64,000 bases of DNA from Kluyveromyces lactis (GCF_000002515.2 NC_006040.1:1302001-1366000), one strand, 5' to 3'; counted from the stretch's first letter, positions 28,010-37,632 are shown. Notes: a model not told the origin generated them from the letters alone. Numbers and translations are program-made.

Positions 28010-29644
28010 ATGTGTAATAACGATGCTGTCAAAGGGGACGATGCTGTCCTGGACATGCTGCACGATGATCAGATTAAAAGAGCCACTGAATTGATGCTCG
28101 ACTTAAAGAGGGGGATGATGGAGGATTTCAACATTGAGCCTCAATCTGCTTCATTTGAAGATACTAGCCATGGGCGAATCAATATTAGTCGACGTACTAG
28201 GGAGCAAGCTGATAAAGTTCGGGTATACCTTGAATTTTACTATACTTTGATTGAGAAATATACCAGCCCTCCGCCTGGTTCCGAGCACAAGGACGTCGAT
28301 GATGTATACAATCCTTTGCAAGTGATACGGAATAGGAAAATCAGAAAGAAATACGGTGATAAGACGAGAGATTTTCATCTTGCTAGACCTCCAGTAATTG
28401 CAATTAAGGACTTTTCACATAGAAACTCCAAGTTCCCATGGTTTGTCGATATAATGGAGAAATCTAATGATATAATCTGGAGAACCAACCATTGGGACGA
28501 GTTGAAGAAACCAGATGGGACGTTATGGTTTAGTAAAAAACATGCGAGGATGGTTCATGATTCTAAGAACTCTGTAGCCAGCTCAGATTCCTCTTTGGAT
28601 ACCTCATCTTTTGAAGGTTCAGTACGAAGGGGAAGATTCGATCGACTGTCAAGAACGTCAGGAACCGTATCAAAATCTGATTATAGAGATAATAGGAATT
28701 CCAGATCAATCTTATCTCGATTGTCTAGAGCATCGACTAGGAAACGGGAACCATTAGAAAATACTGGGTTTACAGATTCGAAGATTGTCGTACCGAAGAT
28801 CGTATACCAGACTCCTACCGACTATGCTACTGGTAAATCCGCCATCATAGATGTGCATATTGATCCCATAAAGAAACATGAGGAGGCACCGGAGCCTCCA
28901 GCGGAAACAACAGAACAAAAACGAGACGAACGTTCAAGACTGAGTTCATATTCCAATATGAACCTAATCGCCAATACAAACTCCACCACATCGAACAGTA
29001 ACTCTGCACCCAGTTCTTATGCCATTGCCAGCTCAACTACGAATTCCAACATGACGTCGAACCCATCAACACCAGAATTTGAATCAAATATCGTTGACGA
29101 TACTACCAAGAAGACGCTTTACGATGACTACCTGTCCGTTAAGTGTCTTCAATGTTCTTGGGAACTTTTAAGGCGTAAAAAGCTACTAACAGACATGGCT
29201 CAGAAGAAAAATCTTGGTGAGACATCGAAAAAATTGAGTGGAGAGCTACAGACCTTCAGAGAGAATACCACACTTGCCGAATCTATATTAAACGACTACG
29301 ATGTAGAGCTATCCAAGGATAACTTGGTTCTATCCGAATGGAAGAGAAAACTTTCAACGGATTATGCTAACAGAGTCAATAAGTTGATTTCCTTTAGCGA
29401 TAGATTCCTATCAGACATTAATACAACGTTGGCACTAAGAGTCAAGATTCTACAAGAAAATGTCGAGAAAGTGAGTTCCATTAGCCATGTTCAGAAACGT
29501 GCATGGAGGAAGATAATGTACAAAGCCCTTGAATTTTTCATTGTATCGTGCTTATGGATGGTATGGCTGATATTCTCTGTCCTACGAATATTCCAAATGG
29601 GATTCATTATAGTGTTCAAAGTCGTCAAATGGGCATTATTTTAA
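28010..29644 (+). CDS. MTC4: Mtc4-like protein
   Basis: 544 residues (yeast Mtc4 about 694). It follows TRS20 and precedes RCF3 just as YBR255W does, which is the main support. The conserved part is around residues 100-185 with K-D-F-S-H-R-N-S-K-F-P-W-F-V-D-I-M and W-R-T-N-H-W-D-E-L. A Ser/Asn/Thr-rich linker follows, then a helical C-terminus (about 375-500) ending in a strongly hydrophobic segment (about 508-544) that looks like one or two membrane helices. MTC4 was named for maintenance of telomere capping; its molecular role is unknown. Confidence 0.85.
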   Translation: MCNNDAVKGDDAVLDMLHDDQIKRATELMLDLKRGMMEDFNIEPQSASFEDTSHGRINISRRTREQADKVRVYLEFYYTLIEKYTSPPPGSEHKDVDDVYNPLQVIRNRKIRKKYGDKTRDFHLARPPVIAIKDFSHRNSKFPWFVDIMEKSNDIIWRTNHWDELKKPDGTLWFSKKHARMVHDSKNSVASSDSSLDTSSFEGSVRRGRFDRLSRTSGTVSKSDYRDNRNSRSILSRLSRASTRKREPLENTGFTDSKIVVPKIVYQTPTDYATGKSAIIDVHIDPIKKHEEAPEPPAETTEQKRDERSRLSSYSNMNLIANTNSTTSNSNSAPSSYAIASSTTNSNMTSNPSTPEFESNIVDDTTKKTLYDDYLSVKCLQCSWELLRRKKLLTDMAQKKNLGETSKKLSGELQTFRENTTLAESILNDYDVELSKDNLVLSEWKRKLSTDYANRVNKLISFSDRFLSDINTTLALRVKILQENVEKVSSISHVQKRAWRKIMYKALEFFIVSCLWMVWLIFSVLRIFQMGFIIVFKVVKWALF

Positions 29645-29794
29645 GTGTTATAGAAGTGCGAGCTTACATAGTCTTTTTCCATTTGTGTAACCATATATTA
29701 TTTAAACAACGTCTGGAATGTTATCCTGCTGTTAAGGCAAAAGTATTTACAAGGGAATGGGTAAAGTAAAGAAGAAACCCAATGATGGGGCTTT

Positions 29795-30157
29795 TCACTT
29801 CTTATCCAAAACACTCATCGAAGCGGCTTCTTCTTCTAAGAAAATACCTCTCTCAGCAGCCTCATCTAGTATCTTTTCTCTTCTCTTCATCTCTTCTGCA
29901 TAGTATCTGTCTTGGAATTTGATCAATTGCTTATCAGCATTGAAAACTATCCCCATAGAGATCCAAGAACAGTGATAGAACACACGAACCTGGGTCCGCA
30001 CGTTCCTGTACGTGGTAGAAAACTTCCTTAGTAATAACGCCGTTACTAACCCAATGGCTGCACCTTTCAAAGCACCAATACCAGACGCAATAGCTATCTC
30101 TTTGGTTAATTGTTTCACTGTGCTTGGATCATAATGAACAGGTTGAACGTTTCCCAT
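29795..30157 (-). CDS. RCF3: Respiratory supercomplex factor Rcf3 (HIG1-type)
   Basis: 120 residues, orthologue of YBR255C-A. Two hydrophobic segments at about 25-48 and 60-80 are joined by a basic loop R-K-F-S-T-T-Y-R-N-V-R-T-Q, the HIG1/Rcf pattern; the C-terminus is charged. It acts in the inner mitochondrial membrane with cytochrome c oxidase. The S. cerevisiae gene has an intron; here the frame is uninterrupted from M-G-N-V-Q. Confidence 0.92.
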   Translation of the reverse strand: MGNVQPVHYDPSTVKQLTKEIAIASGIGALKGAAIGLVTALLLRKFSTTYRNVRTQVRVFYHCSWISMGIVFNADKQLIKFQDRYYAEEMKRREKILDEAAERGIFLEEEAASMSVLDKK

Positions 30158-30567
30158 AACGGATGAATTTATCTATAATTTACGATACGTATAACGGCAG
30201 CCACGTAAAATTTAAGCTCAAACAGATATGACTTGTCCTGAGGTGCCAGCTGTCCTAATTTTGCCATTCTTTTTTCCATCTCTGCTTTCGAATGTGTAAA
30301 AGGGAAGCTTTATCAAAGCGATAAATGCATCAGTTTTAAATAAAGAGTATGGCATGACATATGAAGTTAGAGAGAAAGGGAACAGAGGAACAGGGTGAGT
30401 GATGCAAGTTTTGTATTAGAGAGCTATATATGTATAGACAAGGATATATAGATGGCCATTATGATGTTTCAAAATATCTTCCTTTTTTGGTCTGTTTGTG
30501 GGCGTTTTCTTTATATATAATGATGATTCTATGATGAGGGTGGGTTCAGCTGTCACATTTGTCCCCG
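30158..30567. other. Intergenic region RCF3 to STS1
   Basis: 410 bases: RCF3 promoter and STS1 3' flank, AT-rich with repeated TATATA elements near 30423-30450 and 30510-30520. No gene is seen. Confidence 0.4.
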
Positions 30568-31569
30568 TCAGCTGCTAATGTTTAAGAACCCAACAGTGGA
30601 CGGTTGTGTTTGAGACAGCGGGTGACCGTTTCTGTCCTGTGACATCATAGCGGCCGAGTTCTTGATAGTCCCTATCAGTTCCAATGGTTTCTGTAGTCTA
30701 TTGTTCGATCTTCCATTCAACGTATGCAATACAGACTCCCAATCTTCTAAGTTGGAAACCACGGACATAAAGGATAAATCTGTGGATGCGAATTGTATAC
30801 AACTGCACCAAATCTCAGATATTTGTTCAAAACACATATTCTTGTAGTAATTATTCGAAGCTGTCTCGAAATCAGGCAATTGGTTCAAAAAATCTGTAGA
30901 ACAGTTCAAGAACTTCAATGATTGTAACACACTATCCGATTGTGGAGGGATGCTAGACAATAGGAAATCGATGACACAGTTTAAAAATTCCATGATTGAA
31001 GCCTTCATACGGCCAAAAGCATAATCGTTTAACAAACCATCCGAGCTTTGATTATACTTGGAATACGGAATATCCTCATACACCTGAGTCAATTTCTCCT
31101 TCAATACCTTGACGTACTGTTCCTTGTTGAAACTTATAGATTGTACCTTGGAAAACAGCGAATGCTGAATCTCTGGATGTTCCCTTACCAACGAAAGTAA
31201 GACAGACTGCAGTAACTGTTTATCCATCAATTCTACAGATCTCGGGAACGGAAGTGGCTGTCCTTGGATATAGTTCCGGTACACCGGTTTCTTTTTACTG
31301 ACCCGTTGCACAACTTGAGACACAGGCCCATTCATCGAAACGTCTTCTTCTGTGTAACGTCTCTTGATTCTAGGCTTTGAAATACGACGTGAAGACGTTC
31401 CATGCGTAAGTCTATGCTGACTACTCTGAATATGACCATGAGCGCGCTCATGGTCGTTACTGATGTCATTGCTCTCAGTAGAGCTCGTCTGTTCTTGACC
31501 CATGTTCAAATTCTCACCAGAAGAAACACTGGGGCGAAATCCCCATTCAAACCCAACACTCTGGCTCAT
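30568..31569 (-). CDS. STS1: Proteasome nuclear tethering factor Sts1 (Cut8 family)
   Basis: 333 residues (yeast 319). It starts with the family's G-F-E-W-G-F-R-P near residues 6-13, followed by a basic bipartite stretch R-I-S-K-P-R-I-K-R-R (about 62-71) that fits the nuclear localisation signal used for Srp1 binding. Then come G-Q-P-L-P-F-P-R-S-V-E-L and the helical Cut8 core with D-Y-A-F-G-R-M-K and F-L-N-C-V-I-D-F. It brings proteasomes into the nucleus. In S. cerevisiae it is YIR011C, next to SQT1 as here. Confidence 0.92.
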   Translation of the reverse strand: MSQSVGFEWGFRPSVSSGENLNMGQEQTSSTESNDISNDHERAHGHIQSSQHRLTHGTSSRRISKPRIKRRYTEEDVSMNGPVSQVVQRVSKKKPVYRNYIQGQPLPFPRSVELMDKQLLQSVLLSLVREHPEIQHSLFSKVQSISFNKEQYVKVLKEKLTQVYEDIPYSKYNQSSDGLLNDYAFGRMKASIMEFLNCVIDFLLSSIPPQSDSVLQSLKFLNCSTDFLNQLPDFETASNNYYKNMCFEQISEIWCSCIQFASTDLSFMSVVSNLEDWESVLHTLNGRSNNRLQKPLELIGTIKNSAAMMSQDRNGHPLSQTQPSTVGFLNISS

Positions 31570-32130
31570 TGCAGTAGCTTAAAATCCTATACTGTATTGT
31601 GTTATTGAGACGCTTATTCCAGCACCAGTATCAAACCCTCTGGATAATGGATAACCTGGTTTCGTTGGGTAGTTTCCTTTATGCATTTGTGCAAAACTGA
31701 TACAGAATGTTATAGATAGAATATGGAATTTGAACCAGTTTCCATAAGGCACTAAATCGTATATGGTGACAAAATTACTCAAGATTATCCGAAACTTGGT
31801 CATTAGAGCACCAAACCGGTTACTTGGAAGGCGTATTACTGTCCAATAATGATCGAAGGATAGCTATATGGTATCTGAACAGTACAAGCTGACTATAATA
31901 GTCCAATTAGACCATATTTGCACATTTGCGTTTCTTTTACGTCCTTTTCTTTCTCTTTAAGCACTGAAAAATTTCAGTTTAAAGCTCATCTCATCTCATC
32001 ACTTGAAGATGACTTACTAATGCAAAGTGTATTGAAAGTTCATATCTGTTTGTTTCTGGCTTAGTTAAAGGATCGGAATACCACTGTTAATCCACAGCTC
32101 ACGGAGAATTATAGTTGTTTACTGATTAAC
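31570..32130. other. Divergent promoter of STS1 and SQT1
   Basis: 561 bases. The right-hand part carries an RRPE plus PAC pair (listed separately) before SQT1. An open frame of 74 codons on the minus strand (31579-31803) overlaps the STS1 promoter and has no gene-like features. Confidence 0.5.
31965..31995. promoter_or_regulatory. RRPE and PAC boxes of the SQT1 promoter
   Basis: TGAAAAATTTCA at 31965-31976 is an RRPE and CTCATCTCATC at 31985-31995 is a PAC box (reverse complement GATGAGATGAG). The pair, eight bases apart and about 140 bases before the ATG, is the signature of the yeast ribosome-biogenesis regulon (Stb3, Dot6/Tod6), fitting the role of SQT1. Confidence 0.82.
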
Positions 32131-33426
32131 ATGGACAACACCGAATTGAATACAGCGGACAATGTTCCTGAAGAAGAGTTCATTGCAGATGAGGAAGTTG
32201 GTGAAGAAGTTGTCTTAGATAACGTTGAACCTAGTGAGAATATTGGTGATGATGACGATAATGATCAAGAGATGGGCGGTTTAGATGGTGCTGAGACCCT
32301 TGAGATCGATATGTCTAATAATTCAAGTGGATTTTTCGATAAGCATACTGATTCTATATTTTGCATTGCACACCACCCTACTTTGCCCCTAGTGATGACC
32401 GGTGGTGCAGACAACGTAGCGAACTTGTGGACTTCTCATTCGAAACCTCCTAAGTTTGCTGGATCCTTAGAACATACTGAGTCTGTGATTTCTGGTGGGT
32501 TCACACCTGATGGGAAGTTTTTAATCACTGCAGATATGAACGGTAAGGTATTTATTCATAAGTCTGTGAAGGGCGGTGCTCAATGGAAACGTTGTAGCGA
32601 GTTAGAAGAAGTGGAAGAAGTTGTGTGGTTAAAAGTACATCCAACGGTATCGGGTGTTTTTGCATTCGGTGGTGTTGACGGATCGGTATGGTGCTATCAG
32701 TTGAACAACGTGGATGGGTCGTTGTCTCAGATCATGTCCGGTTTCTCTCATCAACAGGACTGTACCATGGGTGAGTTCATTAATGTAGAAGAAGGTGAGA
32801 ACAATTTGACTTTGGTCACTTGTTCTTTGGACAGCTCAATTGTCGCTTGGAACTGTTACATGGGTCAGCCTTTGTTCAAGATTACTCAAGCCGATATTAA
32901 AGGTTTAGAAGCTCCTTGGGTCTCATTGTCTGCAGCTCCAGCTTCCCTAACGAATAACACTGCAGTCATTGCTGCAGGGTCAAATAATGGGCTGTTGGCC
33001 ATTATCAACTGTAGCAACGGATCTGTACTACATTTGACCACAGTAATAGAATTAAAACCAGAACAAGATGAACTTGATGCATCGATAGAATCCATCACTT
33101 GGTCTAGCAAGCTGCCTCTAATGGCAATCGGTTTGGTTTGTGGCGACGCACTATTATACGATACAAAAACTTGGAGAGTGAGGCATAAGTTCCAACTTGA
33201 GGACTCTGCCACCAAATTACAATTCGACACTATCAACGGTCACAATTTAATTGCTTCTTGCATCAATGGTAAAGTATACATATTCGACGCCAGAACAGGC
33301 CAAGAAGTACACGTTTGTGTTGGACACAACATGGGTGTGCTTGATTTTGTCGTCATTGAGAACGGGTCCAAGCTAATCACTGCCGGTGATGAGGGTGTAT
33401 CATTAATTTTCGACCTGCCACAATGA
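32131..33426 (+). CDS. SQT1: WD-repeat chaperone of ribosomal protein uL16/Rpl10 (Sqt1)
   Basis: 431 residues, the same as the yeast protein. An acidic N-terminus (about residues 1-60) is followed by an eight-bladed WD40 propeller, e.g. the blade starting H-T-D-S-I-F-C-I-A-H-H-P with N-L-W-T. Sqt1 captures the nascent N-terminus of Rpl10 and delivers it to late 60S precursors in the cytoplasm. It is divergent from STS1 as in YIR011C-YIR012W. Confidence 0.95.
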   Translation: MDNTELNTADNVPEEEFIADEEVGEEVVLDNVEPSENIGDDDDNDQEMGGLDGAETLEIDMSNNSSGFFDKHTDSIFCIAHHPTLPLVMTGGADNVANLWTSHSKPPKFAGSLEHTESVISGGFTPDGKFLITADMNGKVFIHKSVKGGAQWKRCSELEEVEEVVWLKVHPTVSGVFAFGGVDGSVWCYQLNNVDGSLSQIMSGFSHQQDCTMGEFINVEEGENNLTLVTCSLDSSIVAWNCYMGQPLFKITQADIKGLEAPWVSLSAAPASLTNNTAVIAAGSNNGLLAIINCSNGSVLHLTTVIELKPEQDELDASIESITWSSKLPLMAIGLVCGDALLYDTKTWRVRHKFQLEDSATKLQFDTINGHNLIASCINGKVYIFDARTGQEVHVCVGHNMGVLDFVVIENGSKLITAGDEGVSLIFDLPQ

Positions 33427-33522
33427 AATGTGGGTAGGATTATACTAGGAAGGGATCTTTCATCATAAACTTTTCCGATATATATTTTATTTACATCAAT
33501 GTCGTATATATTCTCATCCCAA

Positions 33523-34230
33523 TCATTTGTTTAAGGCATTTCTAACCTTTTCTTCGACAATCTTACCAATCAGTTGACTCAAAGAAGATTTCGAATCGGC
33601 AATTTGCGCTTGTAGATGCACTTCAATCTGCTTTTCGATAACTTTACCTGTAACATCAACTTCGACATTAACCAGATCGCCCACCTGTTTCAACGGCATG
33701 ATAACGTGTTCTTGAGTGTGCTTTATCATTGCGATGTAAAAAGTCCCATCGTCGTCAATTGTAGTAACAGTTAGGGAAGTACCATCCAACGAGATGAACC
33801 CTTTCTCAACGATAAACTTCTCATAAGATTGTTCCCCCAGTTTGAATCCAAACACTATGGAGTTACCATCAACGGTGCGTGATTTGATAGTGGCTACTGT
33901 ATCGACATGGCCTTGAACGTAATGCCCACCAAAACGGACATCCTGAGACACAGCTCTTTCGAGGTTAACCTTGGTTCCAGTCTTCCAACTGCTGATATCG
34001 GTTCTACTAACAGTTTCTGGTGAAATACCAACTTTGAACGAATTAGAATCGAATTCAGTCACTGTTAAACATATACCATTGCATGCAATGGAATCTCCGA
34101 TATGACAATCACTCAAAACTGGGGCCGCATCTTTAATGGTCACCGAAACACCATTACCACCACTAAGAGTTTCGTCCAACTCTTTGTACTCAGCAACAGT
34201 ACCAATATGTTCTACAATACCAGTAAACAT
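33523..34230 (-). CDS. RIB5: Riboflavin synthase
   Basis: 235 residues (yeast 238). Starts M-F-T-G-I-V-E-H-I-G and has two homologous lumazine-binding beta barrels of about 95 residues each, with G-D-S-I-A-C-N-G-I-C-L-T-V in the first and G-H-Y-V-Q-G-H-V-D then F-I-S-L-D-G-T-S-L-T-V in the second. It turns two molecules of dimethylribityllumazine into riboflavin plus the pyrimidinedione; the enzyme is a trimer. In S. cerevisiae it is YBR256C, completing the merged YBR/YIR block. Confidence 0.97.
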   Translation of the reverse strand: MFTGIVEHIGTVAEYKELDETLSGGNGVSVTIKDAAPVLSDCHIGDSIACNGICLTVTEFDSNSFKVGISPETVSRTDISSWKTGTKVNLERAVSQDVRFGGHYVQGHVDTVATIKSRTVDGNSIVFGFKLGEQSYEKFIVEKGFISLDGTSLTVTTIDDDGTFYIAMIKHTQEHVIMPLKQVGDLVNVEVDVTGKVIEKQIEVHLQAQIADSKSSLSQLIGKIVEEKVRNALNK

Positions 34231-34726
34231 TCTTGCGGTTATACTCGGCTATGTTTTGGTAAGTCTCTTCCTTGCCAACATAGGTTTCCTCGAGATGTAC
34301 TTTCTACTCAGACATGAGATTTCTCATTTAGTCATACAGCCTGAAAATGTGAAAGAAATGAGGTGAAGAGAAGGCAGAGCATGGAGGGAACAGGAAGGCA
34401 ATGAGAGGACCAGGAGTGATGCCTTCAGAGGTGTTCAAGGGCACCCAGATAAAATGGTATAATGAAGCGTTTGTATTGTATTTTTAAAAGTGTTTTTCTA
34501 CTGAACTACATATTGATTTTAAACGTCCATTGAGTGTCAGTGATTCATTCTTTATATAGTCAAATGCCGTTACCATGAAGCTAAACTGTGGGAATAAAGG
34601 TTCAGATAAGCAGAGTTTGATCCGTGATATTCATGCAAGAAGCTCTTAAGCCTTAACGTAGGCAAACGGTCGTTTGTGCTATTGCGTCAGTTTTTTTCAC
34701 CATTATCCAGCACTGACCGGAGAAGG
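34231..34726. other. Intergenic region RIB5 to BAR1
   Basis: 496 bases: RIB5 promoter and BAR1 3' flank. An A/G-rich stretch near 34365-34420 and short open frames antisense to RIB5 are not convincing genes. This is also a synteny breakpoint between the YBR256 block and the YIL015 block. Confidence 0.5.
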
Positions 34727-36262
34727 TCATAGGAGAGAATGGAAGAGTACTAACAATGCGCAAAGCAGATAGGATGGTCTTAAACTAGAAGAACCAGAGT
34801 TTTCAAGCATAATTAGATTGTCATGTATATTGATTAAGACTTCTCTTTTATTTCCTTTTTTCTTTGCCGGACATGTCTTAGAGGGTGATTTTTGACATTT
34901 CTTAGGTAAAGGCTTATCAAATACAGAGTCTGTACTTGAGTTGGTACTGCCAGACAGACTCCAGGGGGTAGAATTTGATTTTCTAGTTTGAGGCAGAGAG
35001 CCTGTTGCACTTACTGTTTGTATTCTTGACCCGCTCGTGGTTTTTACCTGGGCAATAGAGATCTCCAAGTTATCAAGGTCATATACTACATATGCGCTTT
35101 TCAAAACAAGATCCCCCAGGATCCACTCTTCGCCACTCGCAATTATTGCCAACCCACAATAATTCTGACCGGATTCAGGTAGATATAAGAGGTCATGTAT
35201 TGGCACTTTCAGTTTCAATTCACCGAAATCGAAATAAAATGTGCGATCATCATTGGATGCTGGGCAATCTAACACATACAACCCGTCGCTTTCCGAGAAT
35301 GCAGCGCCCAGTTCTTGGGCAATACTTTCTAGTGCCTCTTGAGGAGCTCCCATGATTGTACTACCAGAATCAAGTAGTGCTGGGGCCTTTTTATGCGCGA
35401 TGACAGTATCTTTACAATTCGATTCACTTCTTATTCCAAGTCCTTGTAAAGTGATATCAAAAGCAGCGGGTTCATCAATCTGTTCATATATATTGACTAA
35501 TGGCAAAGTATACAGCACACCATCGTATTTTTTCTCATCGATACCTCCGAAGAGCACTGTTCCACTTTCTAGGTCTCCACTATCGAAATACAACGAGTAC
35601 AACACCCTATTGATCAATCTATTACTTTTCAGTGTCTGCGGAAAGTTATCGTAATTCGCATTGGGGGCTCCATCGTATCCACGAACTGCTTCCAGTCTAG
35701 GAAGTCCCACACCTAGTACACCTGATGGAGCACTTGATATATTAGCAACTGCAAATTGCAGATCTGGGACCTGCTGGTCGGCAATTGAAATATCATCGAC
35801 GACCCAAAACCCATCTGAATAGCTGCCGTCAAAGTACTGAGTGGAGAAATTATACCCAGTTGCACTCAGACTGTAGGACGAACCTGGGTCGAAAACGCCA
35901 ATCTTATCGCAATCCAGTATTGGTGTTATTTCTGTGCCATGGAATTCATTAGTACCATTTGTATCTAGCTTGTTTCCTAGACAGAATGGATTACTCTTAG
36001 CCGGTACCCATAAATCTGACGATCCAGTATCGAATATACAATTTATTTTCTGCGATGGTGTACCTACACCAAGTTCAACGGTATAAAAGTAGTCCTGTGG
36101 ATTTAGTTTACTTTCAAAACTTTTAGATCTTTTCTGTAGACTTCTATCAGCTGGTTTAAGTAGTTGCAGCTGAATGACTTTTGAATCATGATCGAACTCT
36201 ATTTGACGACAGTTTATTAAAGATGTCAGTAAACATAGAATTGTGAGAGAAGGTAAAATCAT
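34727..36262 (-). CDS. BAR1: Secreted aspartyl protease at the BAR1 locus (barrierpepsin)
   Basis: 511 residues (yeast Bar1 587). A signal peptide (1-18) is followed by a short propeptide with a Kex2 site K-R at 44-45. The two catalytic Asp are in F-D-T-G-S (Asp78) and L-D-S-G-S (Asp298). The C-terminal third is Ser/Thr-rich with a basic K-K-K-G-N-K-R patch, then ends in a hydrophobic tail after S-G-S-S-S, which looks like a GPI signal. Order and strand relative to SNL1 and VID28 match YIL015W-YIL017C, so it is the BAR1 orthologue by position; yapsins are the alternative by domain. Barrierpepsin destroys alpha-factor around a cells. An a-specific operator-like site lies about 140 bases upstream. 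Confidence 0.85.
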   Translation of the reverse strand: MILPSLTILCLLTSLINCRQIEFDHDSKVIQLQLLKPADRSLQKRSKSFESKLNPQDYFYTVELGVGTPSQKINCIFDTGSSDLWVPAKSNPFCLGNKLDTNGTNEFHGTEITPILDCDKIGVFDPGSSYSLSATGYNFSTQYFDGSYSDGFWVVDDISIADQQVPDLQFAVANISSAPSGVLGVGLPRLEAVRGYDGAPNANYDNFPQTLKSNRLINRVLYSLYFDSGDLESGTVLFGGIDEKKYDGVLYTLPLVNIYEQIDEPAAFDITLQGLGIRSESNCKDTVIAHKKAPALLDSGSTIMGAPQEALESIAQELGAAFSESDGLYVLDCPASNDDRTFYFDFGELKLKVPIHDLLYLPESGQNYCGLAIIASGEEWILGDLVLKSAYVVYDLDNLEISIAQVKTTSGSRIQTVSATGSLPQTRKSNSTPWSLSGSTNSSTDSVFDKPLPKKCQKSPSKTCPAKKKGNKREVLINIHDNLIMLENSGSSSLRPSYLLCALLVLFHSLL

Positions 36263-37005
36263 GGTGTATTTCGTTGATACCTACCAACTATGTAATATGA
36301 ATTGGGAATAAGAAGATGACGATATCATTCAACTATCTGAGCCAATTAGTACTTTTATATATGTTTTACTTTATTAATGGCCGTCTTGAAGATGTCACTG
36401 TGTAATTGCCTATTTGAGAAATTAAGTCGTCATAACCAAACTGAAGATCTTTACGGTTAAACTTAAGTGTGAATATCTATCAAGTACTGCTCATAGTTCC
36501 AAGAACTATTTTGCGAATAACCTTCCACGGTTAGTTTCAATTTCTGTCATACAAATTACCTGATTTGGTTACCACAATAAGTATTACAACATACAACAGA
36601 AATGAAGAACGACTTGAGAACCCTGTACCTATCATCATCGTGGCATATGAGATGCTGCCTATTAAGAATGCAGGAACTGCAGGAACTGAAACTAGCTGTT
36701 AAGTATGTCCTCTATCCTCTTGTAGTGTTTTGTCGTTTGTGGAATGAACTCGGGTGACCTGGTCTATTGAGAGGTCTAGCCATTAGTACAATATATTGCT
36801 CGCTCCAATTCCCCTCAGTAAATTCCCGTAAATGTTTAGATTGAATTGAATCATTCATTAAGATTAGTATACACGGTTACTTAAACCACCGACACTATAC
36901 GGGTTGCTTTGTTCGTTGTTTTTTGAGATCATTATTCTCTTGCTCTGGCTGTGTCTCAGTATTTGGCAAAACTCCACCAATCAATCTATTGTTTGCTATC
37001 AATCA
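36263..37005. other. BAR1 upstream region and SNL1 3' flank
   Basis: 743 bases. A TATATATG element near 36354-36362 probably serves BAR1. The a-specific operator-like site is listed separately. A tandem GCAGGAACT repeat lies near 36670-36688. A short frame at 36923-37111 overlaps the SNL1 end and is not supported. Confidence 0.5.
36398..36430 (-). promoter_or_regulatory. a-specific gene operator-like site (alpha2/a2-Mcm1 type)
   Basis: The segment has TGTGTAATT, then GCCTATTTGAGA, then AAATTAAGTCG. In order and spacing this resembles the S. cerevisiae a-specific operator (CATGTAATT, a degenerate Mcm1 CC(A/T)6GG core, AATTTACATG), with the Mcm1 core weaker and the second homeodomain half imperfect. 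Its place about 140-170 bases upstream of BAR1, an a-specific gene, supports a regulatory role. Whether alpha2 or the HMG protein a2 is the partner in this lineage cannot be read from the site. Confidence 0.6.
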
Positions 37006-37632
37006 TTACAGCTTATCCAACTTCTTCAATTCTAATTGGATCTTTTTAATAGCAGCCTTTCTTTGCAAACGCACCTGTTCCTTCTTTTCACCTTCCAAGT
37101 TACCGAGATGAACACCATCTAAATCCAATAGAAGGTGTAAAAGCATTTCATTGTAGAAATTACGTTGGTACTGCATGGTTTCAGACGTAGAATCGTAATT
37201 TTCCAACAACTTATGCAAGCCTTCTTCGTATTCGTTGGTAAATTTATCGAGAACGTATTTGATGGTTTCTTCTTCAGACATGTTCTTCAACTTCTCCTTC
37301 TCAATCTCTTTTTGGCTCTTCTTAGCAGCATGTTTTCCCTTCTTAGACTTTCTAGACTTCTTCCCACGAGGTTTTTTGGTCGTACCACTAGAGATCCATA
37401 GCACTAATGCTGTCACTATCATTATACCGGACACTCTAACTGTCATTGATTGGTAGGCATCTTCCAGAGAATGTATTCTTCTCAAATCAACCAAGCACGC
37501 ATGTGCGTATTCTTGTAATTTATCCATGGCCACTGGGAAACTATCTACCAATTGATGAGATACCACAGAGTCCTGTCTGACTTCGCAGCTTTGTCTTGTC
37601 AAGTTGCTTGATCTCGTGAAACTTTTCATCAT
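37006..37632 (-). CDS. SNL1: Hsp70 nucleotide-exchange factor Snl1 (BAG domain, ER membrane)
   Basis: 208 residues in the open frame, compared with 159 in yeast. A single membrane helix at about 65-82 is followed by a very basic stretch (K-K-P-R-G-K-K-S-R-K-S-K-K-G-K-H, 86-101) and a C-terminal BAG domain (about 115-205) with Y-Q-R-N-F-Y-N-E-M-L-L-H-L-L-L-D-L-D. It anchors at the ER and nuclear envelope and stimulates cytosolic Hsp70. The extra 50 residues before the helix are not in the yeast protein; the ATG of M36 (37527) is a possible alternative start. It lies directly between BAR1 and VID28, as in S. cerevisiae. Confidence 0.9.
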   Translation of the reverse strand: MMKSFTRSSNLTRQSCEVRQDSVVSHQLVDSFPVAMDKLQEYAHACLVDLRRIHSLEDAYQSMTVRVSGIMIVTALVLWISSGTTKKPRGKKSRKSKKGKHAAKKSQKEIEKEKLKNMSEEETIKYVLDKFTNEYEEGLHKLLENYDSTSETMQYQRNFYNEMLLHLLLDLDGVHLGNLEGEKKEQVRLQRKAAIKKIQLELKKLDKL

